This document shows positions 21,860 through 34,364 of a stretch of 64,000 nt of DNA, piece after piece. The DNA comes from Massospora cicadina (taxonomy: Eukaryota; Entomophthoromycota; Entomophthoromycetes; Entomophthorales; Entomophthoraceae): assembly GCA_022478985.1 (NCBI GenBank), contig JAKSZP010006685.1, forward strand, positions 124,001 to 188,000, written 5' to 3'. Position 1 is the first letter of the stretch. Every line of letters starts with the position of its first letter. The notes under the pieces are model-generated. The model was not told where the DNA came from and searched no databases. It saw only the letters and a program-made list of their open reading frames with translations. Both the position numbers and the translations under genes were made by a program.

Positions 21860-22902
21860 TATGGCAAATCTACCTGCACATGATTAGACATCTTCTCAAG
21901 GGTAGTTCTGGCTGTTGAGCCTCAAGTGTGTGGAGCAGTTGGAGAAGAACCTGTGGCAGTTGAGGGTGAAGGAGTGAGTTGCAATCCCCAAACAAAAAAA
22001 TAGTAAGATAATAGTGATGCTTATGCCAGAGGTAGGAGCGGTGGAAGCAGCTTTGGTGGAAAGTGATAGACAATTGCGCTTCAAAAGGTCAAGTTCAAAG
22101 CACAAGGGGCGAATAGAACGACCAATTCTGATGCATGCTAGAAGGAATTAACAGGGAAAGGTCTGATCACATTGTGGTGGGGGGTATTGTGAGGCAGGTG
22201 TCATGATAGAAGGGGCATATTGTAACAAAGGTGTGAGGCGCAGCGAGAAAAATATTCCATTTAGAAACAAACTGATGCATAGGGTCAGAACTGTAGGCAG
22301 TTAAGCCTTATGAGCTTATGGTGGAGGCATTCAAAGGAGAGGTTAGAATGCAAGGCAGCATACTGGACAACCATTTTGGCCTATCCAGCAAGTGAGTTCT
22401 TTAGCTGGTATGGTGTATTATAAATTAATGGCAGCTGTTCTGCATCCATGCATGAGCTTCAGATTAAAAGCTAATATTAAAGTATCACCTTGAAAGCGCT
22501 TAAATCAATAAATCTGTCAGGTTTGTACACCGCCATGACCATCTTGATGATGGTCATGATTGCATACAGGAAAAGGTTCCCATATCTAATCTGAAGTCTG
22601 AAAAGCAGGTTGATCCAAGGGAGCACCAGAGGGCTTCTGAGCACCACCTAAGAGCGTGTGAGGTGGTGGGCTAGGTCCCACAGAAGGACGTAGTGACTGA
22701 GGTTAAAGGAATAGCTGGACCAGCCTGAAGCGTTTTGACAAAAACTAAAAATGCCAGGATGCGGTGCACTGCTGCCCCACGTGGGTAGCAGGCGTTGATC
22801 TAGTCAACATAGGCTAGGTTTGATGTGTCCAAAGGTGGTCAAAGGTAAAAACTTGTTTAACCCTCTAAATTTATTAAAATTAGTGATCAAAATGAAATAG
22901 AA
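21860..22902 (-). mobile_element. ORF1-only element, copy D, degraded and 3'-truncated
   Basis: The minus strand shows the family's zinc knuckle in decayed form (CFELDLLKRNC near 22080; others CFELDHSKRKC). Its N-terminal region lies at 22500-22700, and the start hairpin CTGCCCCACGTGGGTAG near 22768. I could not find the 3' tail or a target duplication. Confidence 0.65.
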
Positions 22903-23369
22903 GATTTGAAATAAGAATCTTTCTCAAATTTTAGGAGTAAGGAAGAGTATGCTTTGATCTCTTTAGTGGGCTGAGCTCCTTATTTTTTTATATTCAGCTT
23001 CATGGATTAAATCAGAAGTCACTTTGGTTTTTTGTATTAGTAAGTAAGATATAATGTTACAAGGGGTCTAGTATCAATTATAGTCAAGGCTTTAACTTTA
23101 TGAACTACTACTACCACCCAAACAACTGAGGATCTGAACTGTGAATTATAGGCTAAAGACATTCAGTAGATACTTGCAGCGAGGCTAGGGGAGTATTTGT
23201 CTAGGCAAGTATCAGGAATTTTGATTTGTCTGAAGGCTTTGGCAATTAAAACTTGGCTCTTACTAGAGGAGCTGACTGTAAGAATTTTCATATATTTGAT
23301 CTTTGTAAGAATAGTATAGCTTAATATTTATTGCCTTAAATAGGAAGGGGTACGTTAACTTTGTCTGGT
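22903..23369. other. AT-rich, no recognisable gene
   Basis: No frame or motif I can support. Confidence 0.5.
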
Positions 23370-23650
23370 GTGGTTAATACAAAGCGGCCAGAAGTACTTG
23401 GCACCAAACTGGAAATTTGAGGCACATGAGTTTCATCAGCAGAGGAAGCCTTTTTCCCTAATCTAACTGATTTTTTTCTGCATTGTTCCGGCGGACTTGG
23501 AAGCAGTTTTCCACAGTATGGTTGGCAAGCTTACAATATGTGTAGTACAGATTGGGGACAGGAGATTCAGAAGTCGTTAGCACTAGAACTTGGGGCTAAT
23601 GCTTATGGTTAGGAAGAGGAGGCCCATCAAATTTAAACAGGTGGGAAGAA
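23370..23650 (-). pseudogene. Retrotransposon gag fragment with decayed CCHC knuckle
   Basis: The minus strand reads YTYCKLANHTVENC, close to the C-x2-C-x4-H-x4-C knuckle of Copia-type gag (C.YCK..NHT.E.C) with the first Cys changed to Tyr. Flanking stops are frequent. The Copia assignment rests on this one motif. Confidence 0.45.
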
Positions 23651-24735
23651 ATTTACATCATGGCTTCTGTTTTAATTGGTTTGACCAACCATCAGGATAT
23701 GTCATTTATAATAATTAATGTCATATTTTAAATAATAATTAGTAGCTGATTTGATCAATCTAGTTATTATGCCACGCAGCCTCTGCTTTATATTTAGTGT
23801 CCTAAAATATTAATTTACTATTTGGAGTATCCCTAATAACCCGCTGGAACATCTCTTGTCCCCTTACACACTTTTTGGCCTTCAACGCTGTGGTCTCAAA
23901 TATATCATTGCCTCTAAATTATATGGTGTAATTATTTTATGACGCCCTGTGCCAGCGTAAAACCATAAGTTTAGGGCTTTATCATTATCAGAGTTATTCA
24001 CCAGTAATTTGACTATGTATGGCAAAATGCCTCTTTTATGGGAAATTACTCCGTGATTTAGTTCTTGCCTCTTTAGCCCAATTCAGATAACAACGTTTTA
24101 GTCTACACATGTGGTGTTCTGTTAAACTTTAGAAACAACAATGAGAACGAGGGTAGAACTTATCTGAAGAAGAATGTGAATGGAAAAGAGACATTCTTTC
24201 CTTGTAAGAAGTTTAATTCAAATAGGAAGATTTATTGGAGCAAGCTCAAGAGCATCTGGAAGGACTAGATACTACAGTGAGCCCCTAACTTGATTAATAA
24301 ATACTCCCTATTATTGCTAATTGCTATTTTATGTTGTTTTTGGTCTAAGATACTGTCCTCAAACAGTACCTTTTTATTCCATATATTATAAGCTGTGCAA
24401 TTGAGTTATGACGCCTCTGCACTGAATTCAGAACTTACTTTAATGAAAATGAAACTTTAGGTTGAGCTTCACTGCTTTGAGGTATATCTCGATGTTAAGC
24501 ATTGTTTTAAGGTCTAGTAAGGCATCATTAATAGCATCATCCAAGGTGATTTGATTTCCCAAAACTATAGTTTGAGCGTTGAGACAAATCTTTAAGTGAA
24601 CTCATTGATAGATTCCACTAATTGAGGCTGATCCCCATAAACGTCTGTTTTTGGTTAGTGAGAGTGAGATTGATCTTAAATTATGAACCAGAGCAGCATT
24701 TGCATTGTTCCAGTTGTAACAGGTCATTAGATGAG
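23651..24735. other. AT-rich degenerate sequence
   Basis: Short helix-prone minus frames occur near 24380-24560, but I see no nameable motif. The right edge is the target site of the next element. Confidence 0.4.
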
Positions 24736-24747
24736 GTACCATTATAT

Positions 24748-26672
24748 TTTTTATTTAACCAAGGCAAGCTGACCAGGGGATGGAAAATACCAAGCTCTGA
24801 GGAACAAAACTTATGCTAACCTAGAATTAAACAAACAGAAATAGATGAGTGTTCACTCAAATCAATTCTAATCTAAAAATAAAAACTAATATTATCCAAC
24901 AGGTTGGATGTGGTAAACCACTATGCGTCCATGATGGGTGGTGAGTGGGGATTGAGAGTCTAATCTTCCTCCCTTGTGTCAGACAGTGTACAGCAGAGCG
25001 CTGAGAGCATTGGCGTGGGTGAATCTTTAAAATGGGGTTCAAGGTAGCAGAGTTACTCTTGCAGCTCGAATTTAGCTATGAGGAGGGTGGTGGTATATTT
25101 GGATAGTGCTTTCTCAGCCTCAAGGCAAACTTTTGGTAGGGTGGTGAAGGTGGCGATGTTATTGCTGGATATGTGGGTCTTGGGGCCAAATTTAGTAATC
25201 ATCAAAACTTTTTGTATAGATTTGTTAACAACTTAGTGGAATTGGAGAAATTCTTTTTTATGAACTTGATTGATGGGGGAAGGACAGGGACGGGTATCCC
25301 CTTGGCCAAAATTGCAACTGAATTTGCTATAGCCTTTCAGAGGGGGTGACAATCAGGGGAGGCAACAGCCTCTTTGGTGAGTTGGTTGTCACTTTGGAAT
25401 TCATCAGCAATGGTTATAGAGCATAATTCCAAGTTGGAAATTGAGCTGCATAATCTGCGTTTAGGTACATTTTGAGGCCTGGGCCCTTGACCAAGTTGGG
25501 GATGGGATTTCCCAAATCATCAACTTCCTCCAAATAATCCCAGGGATTTTTGGTTAAAAATGATAGGTTGATCAGCATATGGGTGGGTTGGGTTGGGTGG
25601 TTAATTTTTTTGAATTTACTGGGGTCCATGCTGGCTTCTGATTATTTGGAGTGGGAGTGGGGGTTTGACATTTAGGTTCCTTATTGGCTGAATCAGTGGC
25701 AGTTGCATCTATCATTTTGGATGGAGGGGAAGGGAGGATTGTGCCCCATTCAAAAAAAAAATTTTATGTCAGCAATAGGAGCATCATGGGGGAGTCAAGC
25801 GTGTGGGCTCCAGCTCAGGCTATGGTGGGGCAGCACTGCTTCAAGTGGTCCAGGTCAAAACAAATGAGGCAGATCGTGCGCCCTTTATCTATTCTGTCCC
25901 AGAAAGTGTGGTTGGGGCAGAGGGGACAATGGTGCAAGGAGGAAGTAAAATGGCGATTTTATTTGATTTTGGGTATTTAGTTTCAAAGGTGCAAGGTCCT
26001 GAAAGTCAGTTGGCTCCATTGGGAACCACAAATTGTAGAATTGGGTCAGCGCCATATACCTAAAACCCAGCTATTAGTTCATTGTATGAAGTCTCAGGGG
26101 GGTGTGTGGGGAGGCCTGCAAATTGAACCACAAGAGTGGTGTCATCAGACAACCAGTTGTGAGTGGTTGGGATGGGGGTTCCCTGGAACACCAGGGGAAT
26201 TGTGGCTGTGATTGCAGCATTGGCTTCACAGGTGAAGCTGAGGCCAAAGTACCCCTTGAAGGGCGGAAGTTGATAAAGCCTGCAGGTTGCATAAGCGCCT
26301 GTATAAACTTATGATTTGTTTATCATTGTAGGGAAACAAGTTGCCATATTTAACCCAAGCCAAATTAATTCTTGTTTTGGGGGAGCACAATGGGGCTATG
26401 AGGCATCGCTTGGGAACGTGCAAGGTGGAGGGCGAGATCCTTGGGGGGAACGTATTGACCTGAGGTATTGGGGGGCTGGTCAACCTAGTTAAAAGCATTT
26501 TCCCACTAGGCGGAATATGCTATGGGGTCTCGCCGCTGCCCCATTTTGGAGCAGCGGGTGGTAGGGCCAATAACATTGAGGTTTTGCTGTGTGTTGGTTT
26601 TTTGGAGTTGTTTATTTCTGCTGTAATTTTTGAATTTGTTTTAAAGTGATATCTAGCAGAAAGAAGACAAAT
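24748..26672 (-). mobile_element. ORF1-only LINE-derived element, copy C
   Basis: 1925 bases, flanked by a perfect 12-bp duplication GTACCATTATAT (24736-24747 and 26673-26684). The shared tail is at 24748-24800 (plus: AAGCTGACCAGGGGATGG). The minus frame carries the NPWDYLEEVDDLGN block near 25530, knuckle traces near 25850 and the GYFG..F domain near 26230, with stops throughout. The 3' AT-rich end and variable-length duplication indicate LINE-type insertion. Confidence 0.88.
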
Positions 26673-26779
26673 GTACCATTATATCTTGTGCTACTTAGGT
26701 AAGGAATTTTTCTTGGTGCTTAAGCCATTAGTAGCTGGTAGCTTCCTTCATTAAACTTTCATATCAGTACAAAAAGGAA

Positions 26780-28703
26780 GGAAGTTCCTCTCTTTCCACT
26801 CAGCGTAACTTTCTGAGAAACTTTTATGGAAAGCAAAGAAAATAAATTACAATCACCTGCTGTAGTTTCACTTTAATGTCCTCAGATTCTCTGCCAGCTG
26901 CTCCAGTGTGAGACAGCGACAAAACTCTCCCAGCTGTTTTCCATTTAGTGGGAAAACGCGCTCGGACTGGCTCGCCCAGTCATACCAAACCCTGGGATTA
27001 TTTGTTCCTCCCAAGGATTTTGACGCCCATCTCTCTCATGCCAAGTGGTGCCTCGTTGCCTCCTGGTGCTTTCCCAGAGCAACATGAATTTTGGCTTTAG
27101 GGTCAATTATGAGAAACTTTACCTTTACTACGACCAAGCCATTATCAAAATGGCTCAGGTGGTGATGACTCTCACCAGTTTTATTGATTTCTGCCCCTAT
27201 AAGGGGTATTTTGATATTGGCTTCACAGGTGAAGCCAAAGCTGCCACTGCAGCAACTGTGCTGCTGGTTTTCCAGGGTACCCCTCTCCCCACAATTTGGA
27301 ACTGGCTCCCAGTGGATACCACTTTGCTGGTCCAGTTTTCTGGTTTGCCCACCCACCTCCCCACTGCGGTGCTCCACCAGGATCTGATGAACGGTTTGGC
27401 AGCCTATGGCTCCAACCCATCTTGCAATTTGTGATCCCAAATGGGGACACACGCCTCACTGGCCTCAGGCATATGCCACAATCAGCCCTAAATTTATTAA
27501 AATTACCTTGTCAAATCCCCCTTGCGCCGTCATTCCCTCTGCCCCTGACCATCCGTTCTGGGCCCACGTCAAGGGTGAGCGGATGATCTGTCTGTCCTGT
27601 TTTGAGTTGGACCACTCAAAACGTAAGTGTTCTTTCTTAGCTGCTTCCAATGGCTCTAATTTTTTGTCTGCCAGCTTCTAATATGCCACCCACACCACAC
27701 CACTTTTGGTATGGGTATGATCCTACCTTCCCATCCCCAAAATCCTGTTGCTTCAGCAGCATCTGCAGCCACCAATCAGCCTCCTCCTTAACCCAGCGCC
27801 ACAAATAATCCCTTCAATCAAGAACTGGCTTGGACCCCAATTTGCTCCCACACTTCCTCCAATGAACCAACTAAATCTCAGGCATATGCCCATTCCCCAA
27901 TTCAATTCAACCAAAATCCTTAGGATCTATTAGTTAAGTTGATGAGTTTGGGATTATTATTGAAAGCCTTACTATCTAACTCGAGCAGTTTATATATGCT
28001 GACCATGACGCTAAGCTACCCCCTCATTTATTTGTCCCTAGCAAAAAGCTGAAACGCTCCACGGTGACCACCAGCTGGCTTTTGAAGCAAAGGCTAATCC
28101 AGATTGTCATCCTCTCCTCAAAGCTGCCGCCAAATCAGTGGCAATGCTCGCAGGAGGAATTCCTTCCCCTATTATCCCCTCCACCGCCAACAAGCTCTAA
28201 AAGAATATGTTGATTGAATCTCACAAAGCCGCCAATGACGCCATCCAGCATGTAGCAGTGGTAGCACAGAATCCCAAAGCCAAAATTACTAGCACCAATA
28301 TTGCCGTGTTTGTAAAGTTCCCTGACACATGCATAAAAGCTGAAACAGCTTTGAATAATTATATTGTCTCTCTTATAGTCAACTGCTGGCTTCCTGCCAC
28401 CCCAATCATTGGAAATTTCTCTCCCCATCCTTCTGATGCCCCGACGCCCCTGCTCTCCATGTAACCTGTGCTCTGCTTTAAGGTGAAGACAATGCTGAGG
28501 ATGAGCTCCCTGACCCTACTCCCTTTTCACCATGATGGGATAAGCCATTTTTCGCTGTCCCACCTGGTTGGTTATATTTGCATTTTGTGTGTTGTCCGCT
28601 CATTTTGGGTGGTTCATTCATTTTATTTGGTGAGTATTTATTTTGTTTTCTCTTCAAAATTGGCAATGTCCATCCCTTGGTCGGCTTACCTCAGTTAAAT
28701 AAA
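26780..28703 (+). mobile_element. ORF1-only LINE-derived element, copy G
   Basis: 1924 bases with a perfect 17-bp duplication ATCAGTACAAAAAGGAA (26763-26779 and 28704-28720). It lies head-to-head with copy C, 107 bases away. The frame begins at ATG 26876 (MSSDSLPAAPV) and ends near 28464. It contains FIDFCPYKGYFDIGFTGEAK (27182-), FSGLPTHLPTAVLHQDLMNG, the intact knuckle CLSCFELDHSKRKC (about 27587) and the C-terminal region to PTPLLSM. Frameshifts break it at several points. The tail at 28665-28703 is GTCCATCCCTTGGTCGGCTT plus an AAATAAAAT run. Confidence 0.9.
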
Positions 28704-28720
28704 ATCAGTACAAAAAGGAA

Positions 28721-30496
28721 AAAAACACTTTCTTCCTTTGGGCATACATGTCCTTGAAAGAGGGCTTATAAATTTTCTTGGAGAGGTGGTGAATAGATGA
28801 GATGAACAGACACCAAAGGTGCACATCCAGCTAAACAGTAAGTAGTATCCTGGAAATACTCTTGGGTATGATTGGCGTCTAAATGACTGCACAAATTATT
28901 TTCATCTTTAATTACCAAATTACTCTAATCATGTGCGGCACAAAAGGTCATTTTGGTTGCAAAGATCTGGGACAACTGTTTTTAAAACATTATTTAAACC
29001 AGCAGTTGTTTCCCAAAGCTTGATTTGGTGCTGTTCAGTGACATACATTCGCTGTTCAAACCCCTTACTGAGGAGGGTAGGAAAGCCAAAGTATTGAGTA
29101 GAACATGGTGGGCATATAAGAAAACTTTGGCATTAAAAGGCACCCGATCCCAAGCAAGTTCCACTCCTTGAGCTGTACATTCTAGTTGGACTTTGAAACG
29201 TTATATCTGCTTTATTAACAGCTTAAGCTGGTCATCCAGGACTCCCAAACCACAAATAAGCTCAGGAGGCCCCAGGGGACAAAGTTGGCCTAGCATTCCA
29301 GCGCAACCAGGGATTCTGGGTGGTCTGGTGGGACAGATAATCCAGGGCTTCCAGGAGGACCAACCTCACCCAGCATTCTGGGTGGTCCAGAGTAATGAGC
29401 TTATCCTGGATATCTCAAGTATCATAGATTATCTCCTCAAGGTATTAGAAACAATTATTTATGGATGCTCTCAAGTTGTGTTGTGCTCTGGTAGTACTAA
29501 CCTGATCTGATTTTTACAGTGATTTCCAAATTGCAGAAATAATTAAGTAGTTCTGAATGGACAAATCTCATTATTCCTTTGTCAAGATGTGTTAACAAAG
29601 TCTCGTCTCATTGCTGAATTGCCAATTTTCCAAAATGACGCTTTGGTTCTCACTGCCAAAGAGGGAGGCAGAGTGATAAAATTGATGGAACTGTGAGTGC
29701 AGGGTTTCCAAAAGCTGTAGAAGCTAAAGTAGTTCCTGGTGATGGAATCTGGCCATTTGTATCAGATGGTACAGGGTCAGATGAAAGAAGTGCCACAAGT
29801 AGTGCTCTGAATGTCCTGCCCTGACATGTTCACTATTATGTTAAACTAGCAGTTAAGCTCATCATAGGGCTAGTACCGCAAGGGCTTGTCTTCTATCTGC
29901 TTTTACCCAAGGACAAAGGTCCCAGTAATGAGAGTTGAAGGGCTTTGAAGTCCAAGCTTTGTAATTGGTACTGATCTGTGGAAGAAGTGGGGAGATTCAC
30001 CTCCATAGATGTGTTAATAAATGGTTATGAGCCAATGCAGGTTCTCTTATATGCAGATTAGCTGCCCACTCACTGAGGCAAGTAACATCATGGTATGACA
30101 AGGTATCTGACGCTGAGTTGTTTTTGCTCATCACAATTGACGATTTTGATGAGGACTTGGGGTGACCTAGCAGGGTGCACCAGTTTATTGTCAGGTCATG
30201 AGGGATAAAATCAGCCTTTTGGAAAATATTAGAGACCAAACTAAAACCACTAACGCAAGTATTTTTTATACCCTTTTAAACTAACTAAAAAATCAAGGGA
30301 AAGTTAGATCCTTGATTTTCTAAAATCTTGAATTTTTACTATTATGTAGTAAAAATTCAAAGTACTGCAAAAAATGCAAAAATTATTTTTTGAAAACAAT
30401 ATTTAGGGAAATTAGGTATTAATTCTCAGGGAAATTCGCTAAGCACTGTAAAGCTAAGATATATACTAATAACTATTTAAGTTTCTGCGGCATCTT
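28721..30496. other. Degenerate repeat sequence, no gene assigned
   Basis: Minus-strand reading near 29160-28890 gives protein-like text (VELAWDRVPFNAKVF, LLNTLAFLPSSVRGL) broken by stops. A GC-rich block at 29230-29400 has an internal repeat of GGTGG/CCAGG. I recognise no domain. It is probably retrotransposon debris into which copies C and G inserted. Confidence 0.35.
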
Positions 30497-30501
30497 GTTA
30501 C

Positions 30502-31102
30502 TGTAACAAATGGAAACACCCCAGTTCCATCCGCTGTATAGTTTTACATATTGTTTTAGTACACTGACAAGCAACCAAAACAGCCTAACTGAGTAGGGAG
30601 AGGTTTGGGGCACTGACAAGCAGCCAAACATTCACCTCTCATTGGTGGGCTATGTAAGTCCTCTGTGTGGTTAGTCCTACCCAACCACATGAAAGCTCTC
30701 CAAAATAGGAATACCTGAAAAAGACCACAGGTATGTGAGGTATGCAAACCCCAAAACATTCTTTTATTTTTAGTCTGTATTATAAAAGCCAAGGCGCCCG
30801 CCAACCGGAGCTCATATGGGGAGCAACTGACAATGCTCCCCAGGAAGGGAATGCTAGTGTCCTTGTAGAATTTCAGAAATGAGCTTCAGAAATGGGCATG
30901 TGCGCCTTATAAGGGCAGCACATTGGGGAACTCACCTGAGCCATCAATTAGGCTTGTGTGAGCCTAATTTATAGCTCAGGAGAGGCACAACCCAATGTCC
31001 AAAATGACCAAACCACAAATGTTTTTAAAGCAATCTGACTCAGATTTGGATTTTCAGAATCTGAGTTGGAATGTAACAAATGAGACAAACTCGTCTGTTA
31101 CA
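30502..31102 (-). repeat. LTR of the miniature element (left)
   Basis: 601 bases, ends TGTAACA...TGTTACA. It contains a hairpin at about 30938-30984 (CCTGAGC..AATTAGGCT with its complement) and a 31-base palindrome at its end (31072-31102). Confidence 0.92.
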
Positions 31103-31685
31103 GCACCCCTCGCTTATAAAAAACCCCTCCCTGAAGAGGGGCCCCTTGGCGGAAGGCCGCCATGATGAGGGCTTCCTGGGGCGAGTTACCTCGAGCCCCA
31201 GGAAAATTAGCCTGAATAAACTCTGAGCCCCTCAAAGAAACATAGATGGTGGGATTGAATTGCCACTGGGCTGCCAGAATCAGCCTACCGGGAATAAGGA
31301 GGCACGCCCAGCATGGCTGTGTTGCGCCCCCCTCCCAGGCCCCCATTGGTGATGGTCTCTCCATCCCAACTGGGAAGGCACTTTCGCCAAGGAAGCACAA
31401 GAGGGGCACACGGTCCAGTGCAGCTGGATGTCTGACCCCTTGCTGGGCGGGCCATCCAAGGGGTGAGGGAGCCTGCTGGGATAGGACCCCCTCAATGCTA
31501 CTGGTCCCTGGTGAGCGGGAGGCCCCACCAGGAAATTGAACTGACAGTCACTTCAAGTCCTAGGTTGGCCATCAGTCACCAGCTCCCACTGGTGCTGGTT
31601 CCTCGACAACCAGGACCAAGTGGCCACTGAGGTCAGTTCAAACTGGGGATCAGCAACAAAGCAAAAAAGTTGACTTCAGAAATAA

Positions 31686-32284
31686 TGTAATGAATGGAAA
31701 CACCCCAGTTCTGTCCATCGTATAGTTTTACATATTGTTTTAGTGCACTGACAAGCAACCAAAACGGCCTAACCAAGTAGGGAGAGGTTTGGGGCACCAA
31801 CAAGCAGCCAAAAATTCACCTCTCATTGGTGGGCTATGTAAGTCCTCTGTGTGGTTGGTCCTACCCAACCATGTGAAAGCTCTCCAAAACAGGAACACCC
31901 AAAAAAGACCACAGGTATGTGAGGTATGCAAACCTCAATACATCCTTTTATTTTTATTCTGGATTATAAAAACCAAGGCGCCCGCTGAGTGGAGCTCATC
32001 TGGGGAGCAACTGACAATGCTCGCAGGAAGGGAAAGCTAGGGTCCTCATAGAATTTCAGAATTGAGCTTCAGAAATGGGCACGCGCGCCTTATAAGGGCA
32101 GCACATTGGGGACCTCACCTGAGCCATCAATTAGGCTTGTGCGAGCCTGATTAACAGCTCAGGTGAGGCACAACCCAATGTCCAAAAAACCAAACCACAA
32201 ATGTTTCTAAAGCGATCTAACTCAGATTTGGAAAATCTGAATCTGAGTTGGAATGTAACAAATGAGACAAACTCATCCGTTACA
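31686..32284 (-). repeat. LTR of the miniature element (right)
   Basis: 599 bases, colinear with the left LTR. The hairpin is at about 32117-32163 and the terminal palindrome at 32254-32284. Confidence 0.92.
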
Positions 32285-32289
32285 GTTAC

Positions 32290-32634
32290 TTGGTCATAGT
32301 AATAACATTCAATCATCTGTATTGGGTTTAGACTTCAACAAAAGAGTGTTTGATTCTTAAGGTGGGATGATCCCCAATAGGGGTTTCAATCAATCCTTTG
32401 GATTGGGTTAAATTCCCACTGTCAGAGGTAATCAAACTTTTAGTTTGGGGGTGATCCATGACAACAGTATTAGCCAATCTTTGGGGCTGGGCTAGAATCT
32501 TAACAGGCTCCATTATTTTCTTAAAATTCTCTCCTGCGCTCTTACAGTTACCTGCACCACTTCTTCCCTTGACAGTAAAGAACGTTCATTTATAATAGTA
32601 AGCAGAGTGTCAACGCGCACTTGATGCAATCAAG
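32290..32634. other. No recognisable gene
   Basis: Flank of the miniature element. By position it may be the decayed RT part of the Gypsy fragment that follows, but I see no RT block. Confidence 0.35.
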
Positions 32635-33100
32635 ATGGTGTTTGTAGTAGCTCAAGCTCTTAAAAAGCTAAATCCATCATGTCTCTTTATTGTGACATGT
32701 GATGCTTCTGCGACTGCAGTGGGGGATTTTTCGCTTAAAGACCATGATGAGTTGGAGCACCCTGTCACCTATATCTTGCGGAAGTTCTCCTCTCTAGAGC
32801 AGTCTTGGGCTATCTATGACAAGGATCTTGCAGATGTAGCATGGTTGCTCATGCACTGGTGGTACCTGATTCAAGGAGCATGTCATAGAAGTTTTTGTAC
32901 AAACAGACCACCTGGTCCTTATATACTTCAGGAATCTGCAAAAGCTGGCGCAATTTCAGGCCCAAACGTTTCCATAATCTTTGTAGCTTCAACTTCAAGT
33001 ATGAGTTTGTGAAGGGTGCGTTAAATGTTTCTTCCAAATTTATTGAGCCAAAGTACTTCCCTGAGCAAAGCAAAGAAAGAGGTGCATGAGATGACTATAG
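32635..33100 (+). pseudogene. Gypsy RNase H fragment
   Basis: FIVTCDASATAVGDFSLKD, HPVTYILRKFSSLEQSWAIY and DKDLADVAWLLMHWWYLIQG match the RNase H domain of Gypsy Pol in order, with Asp-Ala-Ser present. A frameshift near 32885 leads into QTDHLVLIYF, the DHKNL-like block. The RT that should precede it is missing. Confidence 0.8.
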
Positions 33101-33289
33101 TGATTTCCCCTTGGCCAGATCTTAGTTTTACTCCTTCTGCAATTTTTTGAAAAGACTGAGCTTTGAATACACCCCTGGTTCTTTGGTTACTGGTCGGACA
33201 ACCAACCTGCTTAAAGGGTATGGACCTGTTTGATCATTTGGTACTTCTAGGTCATAAGTGGACCCAACACTTGTTGATAGGGATTATTT

Positions 33290-34340
33290 TTTCAGGGGTA
33301 AATTGTCAAGAGAGTGTCTGTAACTCTCTTGTTCCCAGCAAGGTGATGTGAGACGTGAACCCACATTGCTAGGGAACTAGCTGTTAAGAGAATGGGAAAT
33401 GGGGCACCTAGAATGGTGCTTGAGCAGAAGGTGACCCAGGCGAGGGTGTAAAACACCACATATGAGAACAGGTAAGTAAGAAAACTCCCAACTTGAGTAG
33501 ACACTAATGGGGAGTCCATATTTGGGGGTATCTTGGCACGAGTAGTCTTGGGTGTATTGGTCTGGAGGGGTCCTGAAAGGCCCAAGAAAGCACCTGGGAT
33601 GCGTGTAAATGGTGATAATAGGTAGTGGCCCACATAGTTGGAGACCTCCCTGAAGAGGTTTACCACCATGTTCGCCCAAGGAACTATTGTAAAAAAACGT
33701 AAAATAACGGGGAAATTTATTAAAGAAAGTTGACCAACAAGGAATGTTGGTCGCAAAAACATATTTAAAGTGGGCCAGGGAAATTCAGGTTCTGCAGAAG
33801 TGCGCCCAAGCCTTGACGCTCCAATAAACAGACACTTCCATCCATTTTAGTAAAATACACCAAAAGTGCCTTCACTCGAGTAATCAATTGAAGCCATATT
33901 TTACCTGAGCTTAAAATTTCATAGCTGGAGCGGGACTCAAACCCTTGCTCTCCAACCAAGCAAATTGAATTGCTTTTTTTATAATGTAAATCATTTGTTT
34001 TAGTGCCTGAGCTGAGATAAGAGGCTGGGCGTTTTGCACCTCATTAGTATCAACCTGGGCATGCTTGGCTTGCACTCAGCGTTGATCTAAGGTGTGTTTC
34101 AGGTCAGGAAGAGCCTGAAGTTTCACCTTCTGGGCCTCCTGTCTCCCAGCCTTATCTCTGGCTTCAGTTCCTACTATAATGTCATCCAACCATGACATAA
34201 ATATTAGTTTCTTTCAACTTCTCAATGAAGTTATCCACATTCATCAGGACCCCCCAGCGGTGGGACACCCATTGAATAAAAAGTGTCTCAATCTGGTGAG
34301 ATGTTCATTTAATTGGCTGGGAATCCCAAGTATATACTTT
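33290..34340 (-). repeat. Dispersed repeat of unknown type, copy 2, inside the Gypsy remnant
   Basis: It separates the RNase H fragment (ends about 33100) from the integrase fragment (from 34365). It is similar to 20210-21130 over at least 33380-34170. On minus, a 156-codon frame (33762-33292) is hydrophobic (FLTYLFSYVVFYTLAWV) and could span a membrane, though the other copy is full of stops there. A tRNA-like B-box sequence GGGTTTGAGTCCCGC lies near 33935. I cannot tell whether this is a coding or tRNA-derived repeat. Confidence 0.55.
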
Positions 34341-34364
34341 TTTTGATCACCAATTGGATGACGT

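Larger units (their letters stand above)
30502..32284 (-). mobile_element. Miniature LTR retrotransposon (TRIM-like), 1.78 kb
   Basis: Two LTRs (30502-31102 and 31686-32284) surround only 583 internal bases, with a perfect 5-bp duplication GTTAC (30497-30501 and 32285-32289). On the minus strand a purine-rich run GCGAGGGGTGC abuts the LTR that would be 3', so the element points minus. The internal part is GC-rich and codes for no pol domain. A 103-codon minus frame (31409-31098) could be a gag remnant but has no motif. It must have relied on another element's enzymes. Confidence 0.88.

Noticed and set aside
31246..31539. Plus-strand 97-codon frame in the miniature LTR element
   Set aside because: Frames in all directions are open here because the core is GC-rich; no motif, and the element points minus.
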